64,000 bases of DNA from Crocinitomicaceae bacterium (GTDB lineage Bacteria > Bacteroidota > Bacteroidia > Flavobacteriales_D > Crocinitomicaceae): contig JADJGJ010000002.1 in the NCBI GenBank assembly GCA_016708105.1, positions 1,046,659-1,110,658 of the forward strand, given 5' to 3'. Below are positions 34,388 through 43,142 of the stretch, piece after piece. Below the pieces are notes generated by a model. It did not search any database. It was not told where the DNA came from and saw only the letters and a list, made by a program, of their open reading frames with translations. The first letter of the stretch is position 1, and each line of letters opens with the position of its first letter. The position numbers and the translations under genes are program-made.

Positions 34388-35491
34388 ATGAAGTTTCTCT
34401 TTCCGCTGTTTGCATTCGTTTTTTTTTCCTGTATTCAGCATCAAACCAATCAGCAAATTGATATAACTGAAACCACAGATACCGTTGAGGTTTTGTATGC
34501 ACAAGGTTTTGAAGTAAATTATAAAAATGGATGTACAGAAATTATCACGCATCATTTTGCTGATAATTCTCCTTTTGCTGATACCGTTTATGTTCTTACG
34601 GATAGTCTTGTGAAACTACCTGAAAATGCCCATGTCATTCAACCTGAGAAAATATTTTTTGCCTGTCATTCAAGCACGCATTTAGCATTTTTGAATGCCT
34701 TGAATTGTATTGAAAAAGTAAAGGGATTGTGTGGAATGCAATATATTTCAGGTACAGATTATGAAAAAAAACTGAACGACAATGGTGCATTTGAACTCTG
34801 TTTACAAGATCAAGTAATACCCGAAAAAATTCAACAAACCGGCGCTGATTTGTTTTTAATGTATCCGTTTGAATCTATCGGAAAAGAAAAATATAGTAGA
34901 GCAGGAATCAAAACATTTTTCATAGCAGAGTATCTTGAAACTGATCCTTTAGCCAGACTTGAGTGGATTAAGCTGTTTGGTTTGCTTACCAACCAAACAT
35001 CGCAAGCGCAAAAAGTTTTTGATTTGGCTTCAACAGAATATCTTCAACTAAAAAAAGAAAAGCCTGAAACAACCAAAAAATTTATTCTGAATTTGCCTTA
35101 CGGTGAAACTTGGTTTATGCCCTCAAGCCAATCCTTGCTGGTTAATTTGATTCAGTCATCAGGCTTGTCTTATTTTTATCCACCCAGTGGTAAAACAGAA
35201 AATGATGTTCACAGTTTGGAACAAGTTTGGAATGATGGAATTTTTGCAGATTATTGGATCATCATTGCCGGACGCGATGCTGATTTTTCACTACATGATT
35301 TATCTGAAGAGTCTCCGGTTTATGCAGAATTTAAATCAGTGAAAAAAAAGCAGGTGATATTTTGCAATACCAACACTACAGAGTATTTTACAACCGGAGT
35401 AATTGAACCACACGTGTTATTAAAAGATCTTCTTTACGCACAAGGTGAATTGAGCAATCATCAACCGGTTTATTTTAGAATTTTGGAGTAG
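34388..35491 (+). CDS. Substrate-binding lipoprotein of a metal/siderophore ABC transporter (TroA/BtuF-like)
   Basis: 367 residues. Lipobox FFSC at residues 12-15 with a short signal peptide. The body has two lobes linked by a long helix: FFACHSSTHLAFLNALNCIEKVKGLCG, a central GADLFLMYPFESIG, then RLEWIKLFGLLTNQTSQAQKVFDLA, and VLLKDLLYAQG at the end. This matches helical-backbone class III binding proteins for siderophores, haem or cobalamin. No permease or ATPase gene is adjacent. It follows the deacetylase by 18 bases and may share its transcript. Confidence 0.85.
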   Translation: MKFLFPLFAFVFFSCIQHQTNQQIDITETTDTVEVLYAQGFEVNYKNGCTEIITHHFADNSPFADTVYVLTDSLVKLPENAHVIQPEKIFFACHSSTHLAFLNALNCIEKVKGLCGMQYISGTDYEKKLNDNGAFELCLQDQVIPEKIQQTGADLFLMYPFESIGKEKYSRAGIKTFFIAEYLETDPLARLEWIKLFGLLTNQTSQAQKVFDLASTEYLQLKKEKPETTKKFILNLPYGETWFMPSSQSLLVNLIQSSGLSYFYPPSGKTENDVHSLEQVWNDGIFADYWIIIAGRDADFSLHDLSEESPVYAEFKSVKKKQVIFCNTNTTEYFTTGVIEPHVLLKDLLYAQGELSNHQPVYFRILE

Positions 35492-35508
35492 GGGATGGAA
35501 GAAACAAA

Positions 35509-36780
35509 TCACCCAGCCAACTCAAGCAATCCTTCTACAAGATTATCTAAATCAGATGTGCTGGTATAAACATGTGGCGTAACGCGAATACCATTCACCC
35601 CTTCCCAAATGATGGCAACCGTGTGAATGCCTCTTTTCTCAAATAATTTACTTTCTATTTCCCCGGCTTGCATTCCTTCAATACCAACGGTAGCAATTGC
35701 GCATGATGAATTTTGACCAAGAGGCGTGTAAAATTTTATTTTGGGATGTTGTTTTACTTTTGAGGTCCAATATTCTTGTAAAAACTTTAGTCGGTTTTGT
35801 TTTCTTTCGGTTCCAATGGATTGATGAAATGAAATTGCTCTGCCAATTGCCATTTCAGCAGGGAATGATCGTGTACCTAAAGCTTCATATTTTCTGATGT
35901 CTTCCCCATCGGGTTTATCATTTGGAAAAATGGGCCACAAGGTTTTTATTTTGTCCTTTTTTACATAAAGCATTCCGGTTCCAAATGGAGCGCAAAGCCA
36001 TTTATGCAAACTGGTTCCCGCATAATCAACGTCTAGATCATGCAATGAAAATTCAATATGAGCAAAAGAATGAGCTGCATCCAAAACCACTTCAATGCCT
36101 TTTTCATGAGCCAAAGCTGTAATTTTTTTAGCAGGCAGAATTTGTCCTGTCCAGTTGATGATATGCGTGATATGAATGATTTTTGTTTTACTTGTAATGG
36201 CGTTGGCGAAAACATTTACCAGGTCTTCTTCATTTTCGGTATTGAGCGGTACAGATACCCAAACTAACTTAATACCATCTCGTTTTTCACGTTGCAGCCA
36301 AGCATTGCGCATATTTGGGTAATCATAATTGGTGACAATGACTTCATCTCCTTTTTCAAGATTGAGACCAAAGATGATAGTGTCTAATGCTTCAGTAGAA
36401 TTTCGGTGAATGGCAAGTTCATCAGCATCGCAGCCTGCCAGTTCAGCAAGGTTGGTGCGCACTGATTCACGGCCTTTGTCTAATACGCGCCACATATAAT
36501 AGGACGGTCCTTCATTGCTGAGTCGGTTGTAATTTTCAAATACTTCCTGTACTACTTTCGGTTGTGGACTCACACCCCCATTGTTGAGGTTGGTAATGTT
36601 TGATGAAACGGTGTAGGATTGACGTATCCATTCCCAATAATCTTGTTCAGTTGAAAAATCATGAACGTGTTTTATTGTTTCAAATTTAGTATCTGATGCC
36701 AAAAGGCTTGAATCCATCAATGAAGCTGCCCCAAGGGTTATACCGGCATTGCGAATAAATTTTCTGCGTGAAAAATCCAT
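35509..36780 (-). CDS. Tat-exported class V aminotransferase-fold PLP enzyme
   Basis: 423 residues. The N-terminus MDFSRRKFIRNAGITLGAAS is a twin-arginine (SRRKF) signal, so the folded PLP enzyme would be exported to the periplasm. The PLP Lys is probably Lys260 in YAGTSLHKWLCAPFGTGM, with the Asp in VVLDAAHSFAH near 234. The fold is that of isopenicillin-N epimerase/cysteine-desulfurase-like enzymes; which amine is used cannot be told. The gene converges with the binding-lipoprotein gene, whose stop lies 17 bases away. Confidence 0.9.
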   Translation of the reverse strand: MDFSRRKFIRNAGITLGAASLMDSSLLASDTKFETIKHVHDFSTEQDYWEWIRQSYTVSSNITNLNNGGVSPQPKVVQEVFENYNRLSNEGPSYYMWRVLDKGRESVRTNLAELAGCDADELAIHRNSTEALDTIIFGLNLEKGDEVIVTNYDYPNMRNAWLQREKRDGIKLVWVSVPLNTENEEDLVNVFANAITSKTKIIHITHIINWTGQILPAKKITALAHEKGIEVVLDAAHSFAHIEFSLHDLDVDYAGTSLHKWLCAPFGTGMLYVKKDKIKTLWPIFPNDKPDGEDIRKYEALGTRSFPAEMAIGRAISFHQSIGTERKQNRLKFLQEYWTSKVKQHPKIKFYTPLGQNSSCAIATVGIEGMQAGEIESKLFEKRGIHTVAIIWEGVNGIRVTPHVYTSTSDLDNLVEGLLELAG

Positions 36781-36917
36781 ATCCGTGTCTTTTGGTATAA
36801 ATATAGCAATTTCTTCATACTGACTTATTCATGCTATCTGTCAACTAGATCAATGATGCAGGTCATTGGTAAGGTAAAACAGAACAGTGAACTTTGGTCT
36901 AAACAAAACGATAGATT

Positions 36918-37511
36918 ATGGACAAAACAATTATAGAATATCTTGTGGATGGTTTTCGCAAGGCAGCTAATGAATTGGAAGAGTTGCAGGTACAGCTTGC
37001 ACTTGGAAAAGCAGAAGCAAAAGACAAATTTGAATCGCTGAAAAAAAATTTCAATGGGTTAGTTCACTCTGCTGAACTGAAAGTGGATGAAGCCAAAGAT
37101 TTTGCTCAGGAGATGCGCGTAAAGTTTGAAGAATTGCGCGTGCAACTTGCGCTTGGCAAAGCTGAAACGTTGGAGGCTTTTGAAGCACAAAGAAAAAAAA
37201 TTAATCAAAAAATGCAGGAGATTGAACAGTATATTAAAGAACATCCAACTTTATCAAAAGTTTATGATTATTTGGTATATGAATTTGAACGCATTAAAAC
37301 TGAATTGGAAATTCTTGCCATTAATTTTAAACTGGCTTTGAAAAAAACAGATGATAGTTTGCAGAAACGCCGTGAAGAAATGGCAAAGATTATTCAGAAT
37401 TTACAATCAGGTCTTGAAAAACATTTGCATACGCCAGAACCTACTCGACATGAGAATTTCAGAAATGAAATAAAACAAGCGTATCATCATTTGAAGGCAG
37501 CATTTAGCTAA
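36918..37511 (+). CDS. Coiled-coil protein with 50-residue internal repeat
   Basis: 197 residues, cytoplasmic, nearly all helix. A repeat is visible: EELQVQLALGKAEAKDKFES at 21-40 and EELRVQLALGKAETLEAFEA at 71-90, spaced by 50, with a degenerate third copy (TELEILAINFKLALKKTDDS) at 128-147. Such regular, charged heptads suggest an elongated coiled-coil or bundle. I recognise no family. A good terminator follows, so it is a monocistronic unit on the plus strand. Confidence 0.7.
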   Translation: MDKTIIEYLVDGFRKAANELEELQVQLALGKAEAKDKFESLKKNFNGLVHSAELKVDEAKDFAQEMRVKFEELRVQLALGKAETLEAFEAQRKKINQKMQEIEQYIKEHPTLSKVYDYLVYEFERIKTELEILAINFKLALKKTDDSLQKRREEMAKIIQNLQSGLEKHLHTPEPTRHENFRNEIKQAYHHLKAAFS

Positions 37512-37539
37512 TAATAAGTTGAATCAAAACCTTCTTCTT

Positions 37540-37571
37540 AAAAGTCCTGCGTCGTGGTGGGACTTTTTTTT
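37540..37571 (+). terminator. Intrinsic terminator after the coiled-coil gene
   Basis: AAAAGTCC and GGACTTTT pair around a 12-base loop and run into eight T residues, 28 bases after the stop. The reverse orientation begins with the T-tract, so this serves the plus-strand gene. Confidence 0.88.
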
Positions 37572-37606
37572 GGTTGAATCATGCACAGACGATTCTTGTC
37601 TCTTCT

Positions 37607-38125
37607 TTATAATCTGGCGGCCAGTTCTGACAAGCACTTTTGCAGATTTGCTTTGTCTCTGTTTTTTGCATCCAAATCAGAAAATGCCTGATCAATTTCT
37701 TTTTTCTCTGACTCTGACAATAGGCTGCCTGCGCTTGATAAAATGATGGCATTTTCTCGGTGCAAATGTTGTGCAAGTTCATCAAGATAATCGTTCATCA
37801 CTTTTCTCAGACGAGTATGATCATGCACGGTAAACAGATTTTCTACTTCAGCCAACATGGATTTGAAATCTTCATGATTATCGCAAATCTCATGCATAAA
37901 TTCTGCAGACATATTTTTTGTTCTATTCCTCAGGATTGGATATAATACTTGCTCTTCTTTTGGATAGTGAATTAATTCAGTATAATTTCTGATACAGATA
38001 ATGAAATCATGCATGAGCTCATGATAGAATGAATCATCAGAGATTTTTTGAATTGATTTGCCTGTATCAATTGCTTTGAATAAAATTTCATGTTCATTTT
38101 CCAAGGTGTCAAGCGGGTTTTGCAT
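37607..38125 (-). CDS. Hemerythrin-like HHE domain protein
   Basis: 172 residues from the ATG MQNPLDTLENEHE; a longer start (28 codons more) would run through the upstream dyad and adds no family sequence. The His/Glu pattern of an HHE domain is visible: ENEHEILF (about 9-16), ELIHYPKEEQVLYP (about 65-78), HEICDNHEDF (about 93-102), and QHLHRENAIILS near 130. The diiron site of such proteins binds O2 or NO, and YtfE/RIC-like members repair NO-damaged iron-sulfur clusters. No N-terminal ScdA domain is present. An FNR-type palindrome lies about 77 bases upstream. Confidence 0.85.
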   Translation of the reverse strand: MQNPLDTLENEHEILFKAIDTGKSIQKISDDSFYHELMHDFIICIRNYTELIHYPKEEQVLYPILRNRTKNMSAEFMHEICDNHEDFKSMLAEVENLFTVHDHTRLRKVMNDYLDELAQHLHRENAIILSSAGSLLSESEKKEIDQAFSDLDAKNRDKANLQKCLSELAARL

Positions 38126-38201
38126 ACGGTAGATTTTTAAAGTACATCCTTCTGCATCTCTCTTCAATAGAGCCAATTGACTAAAAAAAATGTATATAGA
38201 G

Positions 38202-38217
38202 TATGACAAATGTCATA
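38202..38217 (-). promoter_or_regulatory. CRP/FNR-family operator-like palindrome upstream of the hemerythrin gene
   Basis: TATGACAAATGTCATA is a 16-base dyad with perfect 7-base arms and a 2-base centre. It resembles the TTGAC-N4-GTCAA sites of FNR/HcpR-type regulators, which respond to O2 or NO. It is centred about 85 bases before the hemerythrin start. Regulator identity is inferred. Confidence 0.55.
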
Positions 38218-38286
38218 AAACGAATATTAGCGATAGAATTTGTGAGATGATATTTGGGTTGCGCATTAAAGACCCACGCGGCGTCA

Positions 38287-38306
38287 AGGTCGCGACCTGA
38301 ACCTAC
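38287..38306. repeat. Partial REP-like element (AGGTCGCGACCT core)
   Basis: A 12-base perfect palindrome AGGTCGCGACCT followed by GAACCTAC, which resembles the right half of the palindrome at 29142-29183. It abuts and slightly overlaps the stop codon of the next minus-strand gene (ends at 38303). Confidence 0.7.
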
Positions 38307-39364
38307 TTAATCGTGAAGTAGAGTTTTTTTAATGTTTTGGTATCACTAACTGAATATTTTGTGGCGGCATTTTCATCTGCATCTGCTTTTTCTGTGTCAG
38401 CAGAATCAAGACTAGTGTCGCCAAAAACTCCACCGGCGGTTGACGTTTTATATAAATTTCCGTCTTCCGGCTGATCATCAGTAGCAGTAGTTGAATAGGC
38501 GGGAGAAACGGATTCTTTTTCTTCAACCTTACCTGAGTTATTGTTCGTATAGCCTGAATTTTTATCTGTTTTTTTATCTTTCTCTTTTTCTGATAAATTC
38601 ACTTTTCTGTCAACGCCAATTTCACCTGAATAAGTTTGTGTCACCGTGCTGCCTGAACCTGTATTAGATGTAGTTGTGGGACTCAAATTATAATCATCAG
38701 CCAGCACAGGCCCATCATAAGCATTGCCAGGAGATAGTTTTACTTCTTCAGCTACAGACATGTCACGATAACTATCTTCAACCGGAGTTTCTTCAAGTTC
38801 ATCCATAACCAATTCACTGCCTTCAGTATTTGTTTTAGTGGTTGTCACACCGGTTTGTTCGTTTCTGTTCAAGCCGTTTTGTAACTCATCTTGTTGCGCA
38901 TTTGATGGATCAGAAATAATTGTTTTTTCATCATCAACTTTTATTGGATTTTCTACCGGATGATCATTCAATGCTAAATCTTTTTCTTGTATTTCAGATT
39001 GATTAAAAAGAGTGACAGCACCAATAAAAAGAATGGCAACAGCCGCAATTTGCAATGCAGGATACTGATATATTTTTTTATCGGCAGGAAATAAAAAAGC
39101 GGAAACCCCATTCAGCCAAATACCTTTTGGGGCAGCCTGTTTTTGAGAAAGATGTGCCATCACACCTTTTTTCAGATTTTCTGAAGGCGTAATTTTTTCT
39201 TGATCAAAGGCAGATGATGTGCTGAGTAAAAACCAGCGCATGGCCTCGTAATCTTCTTCATTAGTGGCATAATCTTTTACCAACTCACGCTCTGTTGCCG
39301 TAAGTTCGAAGAATTTTTTCTTCCGGATGATATCCTCTGCTGTATTCATGTTCTCTGTTTTCAT
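38303..39364 (-). CDS. Anti-sigma-factor-like single-pass membrane protein
   Basis: 353 residues. N-terminal helical cytoplasmic region (1-100, FFELTATERELVKDYATNEE, MAHLSQKQ). One membrane helix at about 122-140 (YPALQIAAVAILFIGAVTLF). Then a long Ser/Thr/Asp/Glu-rich, low-complexity periplasmic tail to residue 353. It follows the ECF sigma gene by 39 bases on the same strand, the usual position of an anti-sigma factor. There is no classical zinc-finger anti-sigma motif (HxxxCxxC), so the role is by context. The REP-like element overlaps its stop. Confidence 0.7.
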   Translation of the reverse strand: MKTENMNTAEDIIRKKKFFELTATERELVKDYATNEEDYEAMRWFLLSTSSAFDQEKITPSENLKKGVMAHLSQKQAAPKGIWLNGVSAFLFPADKKIYQYPALQIAAVAILFIGAVTLFNQSEIQEKDLALNDHPVENPIKVDDEKTIISDPSNAQQDELQNGLNRNEQTGVTTTKTNTEGSELVMDELEETPVEDSYRDMSVAEEVKLSPGNAYDGPVLADDYNLSPTTTSNTGSGSTVTQTYSGEIGVDRKVNLSEKEKDKKTDKNSGYTNNNSGKVEEKESVSPAYSTTATDDQPEDGNLYKTSTAGGVFGDTSLDSADTEKADADENAATKYSVSDTKTLKKLYFTIK

Positions 39365-39403
39365 CTCCGTCTTATGCTGTATACAACCTATTCAATTTTT
39401 GGT

Positions 39404-39997
39404 TCAATCTTTCAGAATTGATTTTCTGAAAATCTCCAGTTTCTCTGCAACCGTTTTGGTTGCATGATGTAATCTTGATTTTACTGTTCCGGTGTTAATG
39501 TCTAATGTTTCTGCAATTTCTTCCAGAGCTAAACCTTCAAAATGGCGCAGCATAAATACTTCTTTATGTTTGTCTCCTAATTTGTCTAGCTCACGCATCA
39601 ATATCTGATTGAAGCTGGCCTTGTCAACCTCTTTGTCCGGTGCATCTGCCGTATCAGTGCCTTGATAATGATCAGGCACGTCAAACGATGTGTTTTTGCG
39701 GATATCTTGCTTTTTATATTCGTTTTTACACATGTTATTAGCAACTGAAAATAGCCAGGCTTTGAAGTTTCGGCTGGTATCAAATAATTCAGGATTATCA
39801 ATTAGTTTGGTAAATAAATCATGCGCAAAATCTTCTGCTTTTATTCTATCATTCCAAAGTTTGCGATAAAAGAAGTTGACCATGAATTTTTCATACCTGG
39901 CATAGAGATTTTCAAAAGCTTTGTGATCGCCTTTGGTATAAAGAGTCATCAACTCTTCATCGCTGTGTGTGGTATAATCTTTTTTGAAAATCCGCAT
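39404..39997 (-). CDS. ECF sigma factor (sigma-70 family)
   Basis: 197 residues. Region 2 (FENLYARYEKFMVNFFYR to FKAWLFSVANNMCKNEYKK, about 25-95) and region 4 (LDKLGDKHKEVFMLRHFEGLALEEIAETL, TVKSRLHHA, about 130-185) are both complete. It directs RNA polymerase to a small regulon and is normally held by an anti-sigma factor, here the gene directly downstream. The A of its ATG is the last base of the preceding stop codon (TGATG), so it is translationally coupled to the upstream exported-protein gene. Confidence 0.93.
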   Translation of the reverse strand: MRIFKKDYTTHSDEELMTLYTKGDHKAFENLYARYEKFMVNFFYRKLWNDRIKAEDFAHDLFTKLIDNPELFDTSRNFKAWLFSVANNMCKNEYKKQDIRKNTSFDVPDHYQGTDTADAPDKEVDKASFNQILMRELDKLGDKHKEVFMLRHFEGLALEEIAETLDINTGTVKSRLHHATKTVAEKLEIFRKSILKD

Positions 39998-40992
39998 CAG
40001 TTGGCTTCAATCTCTTTTAAAATTTCATTTACTTCTTCGGTTCTTGATACTTTTTCAGCAATGGCCTGAATGGTTGTTTTCAAAACCTGATCGCCGGGTG
40101 TAAGCATATACAATGTGATGAGTGCAGGTAGGTAATTTCCATAAAGTTTTTTTTCAGCACTGCCTGAAAGGCTGATTTGACTGAGATCTTTGGCTTTAAC
40201 TTTTTTCCAGAAGTCGTTGAGCGCGGTTAGCTGATCTATATTTCCATATTGATATACCAAACCGGTTATGTATAATTTGTCGGAACATGCAGAAAAATAA
40301 TCTTGAGGTACGGTGGCTGAAATAAATATTTTTTTGGTGCCGCCGGTGAGGATCGTTTTTACATAGTTTTTTTCGTTTCCCAGGAAAGTCATATCGGTGA
40401 TGCCGCAATTATTAGAAACCATTTCACGATACTCATCATTTTTCATCATATCCATACAAACTACTTGCACTTCACTTCCCACACCTTCAATTACCTGAGC
40501 AAGTAAAAATCCAAACATATCTTCTTGCCCTGATGTAAAGAGTAATGATTTTGTGCTTGGCATAGCATCTTTGTAATAGGCAAGTTCAGATGCCGTGTAA
40601 TATTTTTTTATTTTGAGAAGATACTCTTTTTGTTTTGCCGTGTTGAATGTTACTGCATAAAATCCTGCCATTTCTTTCAATACGGTTTCATCTGTCGGGT
40701 TTAATTCGTATGCCGTAAATAGAGATGATTGCAGATTGGTATTATAATTCCCGTTTACATAAACCACCAAATTGTATTCAAATGAATTGGGGTCAAGTGT
40801 TTTTAATTCGGCAACCAGAGCATCTAATTGTGATTGCTGATCAGTGGTAAGTTTTTTTGTTGAACTGCTTTGAAATGATTTTCTTTTCTCAAAATATTCT
40901 TCCTTAATAGTGGACAATGATCTATCACCTGATTGACAGAATATCAATCCGGTGGTCATCATCAATAAGAAAACCAAAACCACTTTATGCAT
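39997..40992 (-). CDS. Exported protein with TPR-like helical region, coupled to the ECF sigma gene
   Basis: 331 residues from ATG MHKVVLVFLLMM (an ATG six codons earlier is equally possible). Signal peptide to about FCQ. Residues 20-150 are helical and weakly TPR-like (EYNLVVYVNGNYNTNLQSSL, TVLKEMAGFYAVTFN). The middle (SLLFTSGQEDMFGFLLAQVIEG, VQVVCMDMM) looks alpha/beta. No family recognised. Its stop overlaps the sigma-factor ATG by one base, so it heads the sigma/anti-sigma operon and may be part of the signal input. Confidence 0.7.
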   Translation of the reverse strand: MHKVVLVFLLMMTTGLIFCQSGDRSLSTIKEEYFEKRKSFQSSSTKKLTTDQQSQLDALVAELKTLDPNSFEYNLVVYVNGNYNTNLQSSLFTAYELNPTDETVLKEMAGFYAVTFNTAKQKEYLLKIKKYYTASELAYYKDAMPSTKSLLFTSGQEDMFGFLLAQVIEGVGSEVQVVCMDMMKNDEYREMVSNNCGITDMTFLGNEKNYVKTILTGGTKKIFISATVPQDYFSACSDKLYITGLVYQYGNIDQLTALNDFWKKVKAKDLSQISLSGSAEKKLYGNYLPALITLYMLTPGDQVLKTTIQAIAEKVSRTEEVNEILKEIEAN

Positions 40993-41116
40993 AGCTACTG
41001 CGTTTATCATGCTTACAACCCAAGTTGAAAAAGGTTCAAATTTAGCTGAAGTTACCTGATTTAATTGAATTTACAAAATATACACTATCAATCTGAATCA
41101 TTAAGTACAGATCATT

Positions 41117-41124
41117 TATATTTG
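41117..41124 (+). promoter_or_regulatory. -7 promoter element for the small lipoprotein gene
   Basis: TATATTTG fits TAnnTTTG, 52 bases before the ATG at 41176. CTG, not TTG, lies at the expected -33 distance (41093-41095), a one-base deviation. Confidence 0.4.
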
Positions 41125-41175
41125 TTTTCTACTTAATTTCTATTGATCAACAGAAATCATTTTATTTGTATAGCT

Positions 41176-41604
41176 ATGAAAAAAACATTCTTATTCCTTT
41201 TTATAATCACTTCATTTCTCATGTCTTCATGCGATGTGGGTTCTGCAGAAAAAATGGCAGATGAATTCCACCAGCATTTAAAAGCGGGTGAATATGAATA
41301 CATTGCAGATAATATGATTGATGATGAATCATTAGTCATTACTCCGCGTGAAGAGTGGATATCCTTGTTCAGCGGCATGCGTGAATTTTACGGTGCAATT
41401 TCAGAAATCAGCAAAGACATGGGATTTGAATCAAGTTATAACAACGGTATCACCACGGTAAAATTTGATTATACCATCACGTTTGAAAAGATGAAAATAT
41501 ACGAGCGTATTTATTTTGTAGATCGTGGTAAGGGCTATAAAATTTCAGGTATTTTGTACAATGAAAATTTTTCTGCTTTAGAAAGACAATCAGACAATTT
41601 TTAG
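41176..41604 (+). CDS. Small lipoprotein, unknown (DUF4019/DUF3887-like)
   Basis: 142 residues. Signal peptide MKKTFLFLFIITSFLMSSCD with lipobox MSSC. ATG 41176 is preferred because the 11 codons above it do not read as a leader. The rest resembles small NTF2-like proteins: a helix AEKMADEFHQHLKAGEYEYIADNM, then strands TTVKFDYTITFEKMKIYERIYFVDRGKGYKISGILY. The fold comparison is tentative. Probably a monocistronic gene. Confidence 0.68.
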   Translation: MKKTFLFLFIITSFLMSSCDVGSAEKMADEFHQHLKAGEYEYIADNMIDDESLVITPREEWISLFSGMREFYGAISEISKDMGFESSYNNGITTVKFDYTITFEKMKIYERIYFVDRGKGYKISGILYNENFSALERQSDNF

Positions 41605-41719
41605 TCTGCCTGCGCAATTCTGCTTCGGCAGATGAGTGAGGTGAAGCAAATTCTATGCTACATGCTGCGTATTTGTGATAGGAAATTGCTTCTCATGGAT
41701 ATCCTATTTTTGCGGCAAA

Positions 41720-42943
41720 TCAATGCTCCATATAATCCAAATCTTTGTCGTGTGTTTCTTCCAACAAAAAAACGCTGAAAATAGCCAAAGCAAAAATTAC
41801 GGCACCAACAATCATTGCGGCGTGAATGATGCCCATGTCAATAGATAAATATGACCAGAACAAAGTCATACCCACGGTTGCACCACGCACAAAATTTGGT
41901 ACGGTGGTAGTAACCGTTGAGCGAATATTAGTACCAAATTGTTCAGATGCCACCGTGATAAATACTGCCCAATACCCCATGGCAATTCCCAAAATAAATG
42001 CCATGAAATAATAGATGGTTGGGCTTGTGCCATCTGTCATGAAATACAAGATAGAAAATAGCACCAAGCAGCTGATTGAAACCAAGAGAGCCTTTTTGCG
42101 AGAAGCCAATTTTTGACTTAGCCATGCTGTCAAGATACTTCCAATAGCTGCACCAATATAATGAAACATAATCGCCTTGCCTGAGCTCACTGGTCCGGTA
42201 ATGTGAAGTGCTTCACCAAACTCTTTTGAAAACATAATGAGTATTCCAATCACAAACCACACCGGCATGCCAATAATAATGCAGCTGATATAGCGGATAA
42301 GGCGTGATTTATTGGAGAATAAACTGAAAAAATTTCCTCTCTTCACATTAGACTCTTTTACCTTGTGGAACATGTCAGAATCATGTACGTAAACTCTGAG
42401 CGCAAGTAATGCCAATCCAAGTACACCACCTACCCAATATGCTTCACGCCAGCCCCACTCGGCAACTAAAAACGCCAACACAGCACCCACAATTCCAACT
42501 CCTGAAACCAAACTGGTCCCCCATGCCCGATGTTTTTTTGACATCACCTCAGCAACCAGCGTAATACCAACACCTAATTCACCTGCCAGGCCAAACCCTG
42601 CAATGAAACGCAAAATGGCATATTGCTCATAATTTTGTACAAAGCCGTTGGCAATATTTGCAAGTGAATACAATAATATGGTGAGAAATAAAGTAGACAT
42701 TCTTCCCTTTTTATCGCCCATGATTCCCCACACGATACCACCAATCAGCATACCGGCCATTTGCCAGTTCATAAGATCTATTCCAACTGCTGTAATTTGA
42801 TCTGCCGGAATACCAATTGCTTTTAAACTATCCACACGAACAATGCCGAATAAAATGAGATCATAGATATCTACAAAATATCCAAGGGCGGCTACAATTA
42901 CCACCATGTTAAACGGATTGGTACTAATGTCTTTTTTTGTCAT
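41720..42943 (-). CDS. MFS transporter (sugar/metabolite:H+ symporter type)
   Basis: 407 residues from the ATG MTKKDISTNPFNMVV; a longer start would overlap the upstream fur region on the other strand. Twelve membrane helices in two six-helix halves. Loop 2-3 signature GDKKGRMSTLFLTILL; a conserved R-F-I-A-G-F-G-L-A-G-E-L-G segment in helix 4; and the matching loop ASRKKALLV between helices 8 and 9. This resembles proline/betaine or sugar:proton symporters. The substrate cannot be read. It diverges from the fur-like gene. Confidence 0.85.
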   Translation of the reverse strand: MTKKDISTNPFNMVVIVAALGYFVDIYDLILFGIVRVDSLKAIGIPADQITAVGIDLMNWQMAGMLIGGIVWGIMGDKKGRMSTLFLTILLYSLANIANGFVQNYEQYAILRFIAGFGLAGELGVGITLVAEVMSKKHRAWGTSLVSGVGIVGAVLAFLVAEWGWREAYWVGGVLGLALLALRVYVHDSDMFHKVKESNVKRGNFFSLFSNKSRLIRYISCIIIGMPVWFVIGILIMFSKEFGEALHITGPVSSGKAIMFHYIGAAIGSILTAWLSQKLASRKKALLVSISCLVLFSILYFMTDGTSPTIYYFMAFILGIAMGYWAVFITVASEQFGTNIRSTVTTTVPNFVRGATVGMTLFWSYLSIDMGIIHAAMIVGAVIFALAIFSVFLLEETHDKDLDYMEH

Positions 42944-43142
42944 GGAGATGTTTTTGATCTGATGAGTCAAATATAGTTTTTTGAAATGAATCCGATAAGA
43001 TATGATTTCTCTGTCCATTATTTCTGCAAAGATTTCTGTGTATCAATCTCAACTTTTGATTTTTTCAAATACGGTGATCGCTCTTGCAAGTTCTTTATTT
43101 AAACTAATTCTATTATCTTTACAGCATTGCATGCACAGTATC

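Noticed and set aside
41605..41720. CTGCC...GGCAG hairpin after the small lipoprotein gene
   Set aside because: A 5-bp stem with a long loop and no T-tract; too weak to call a terminator.
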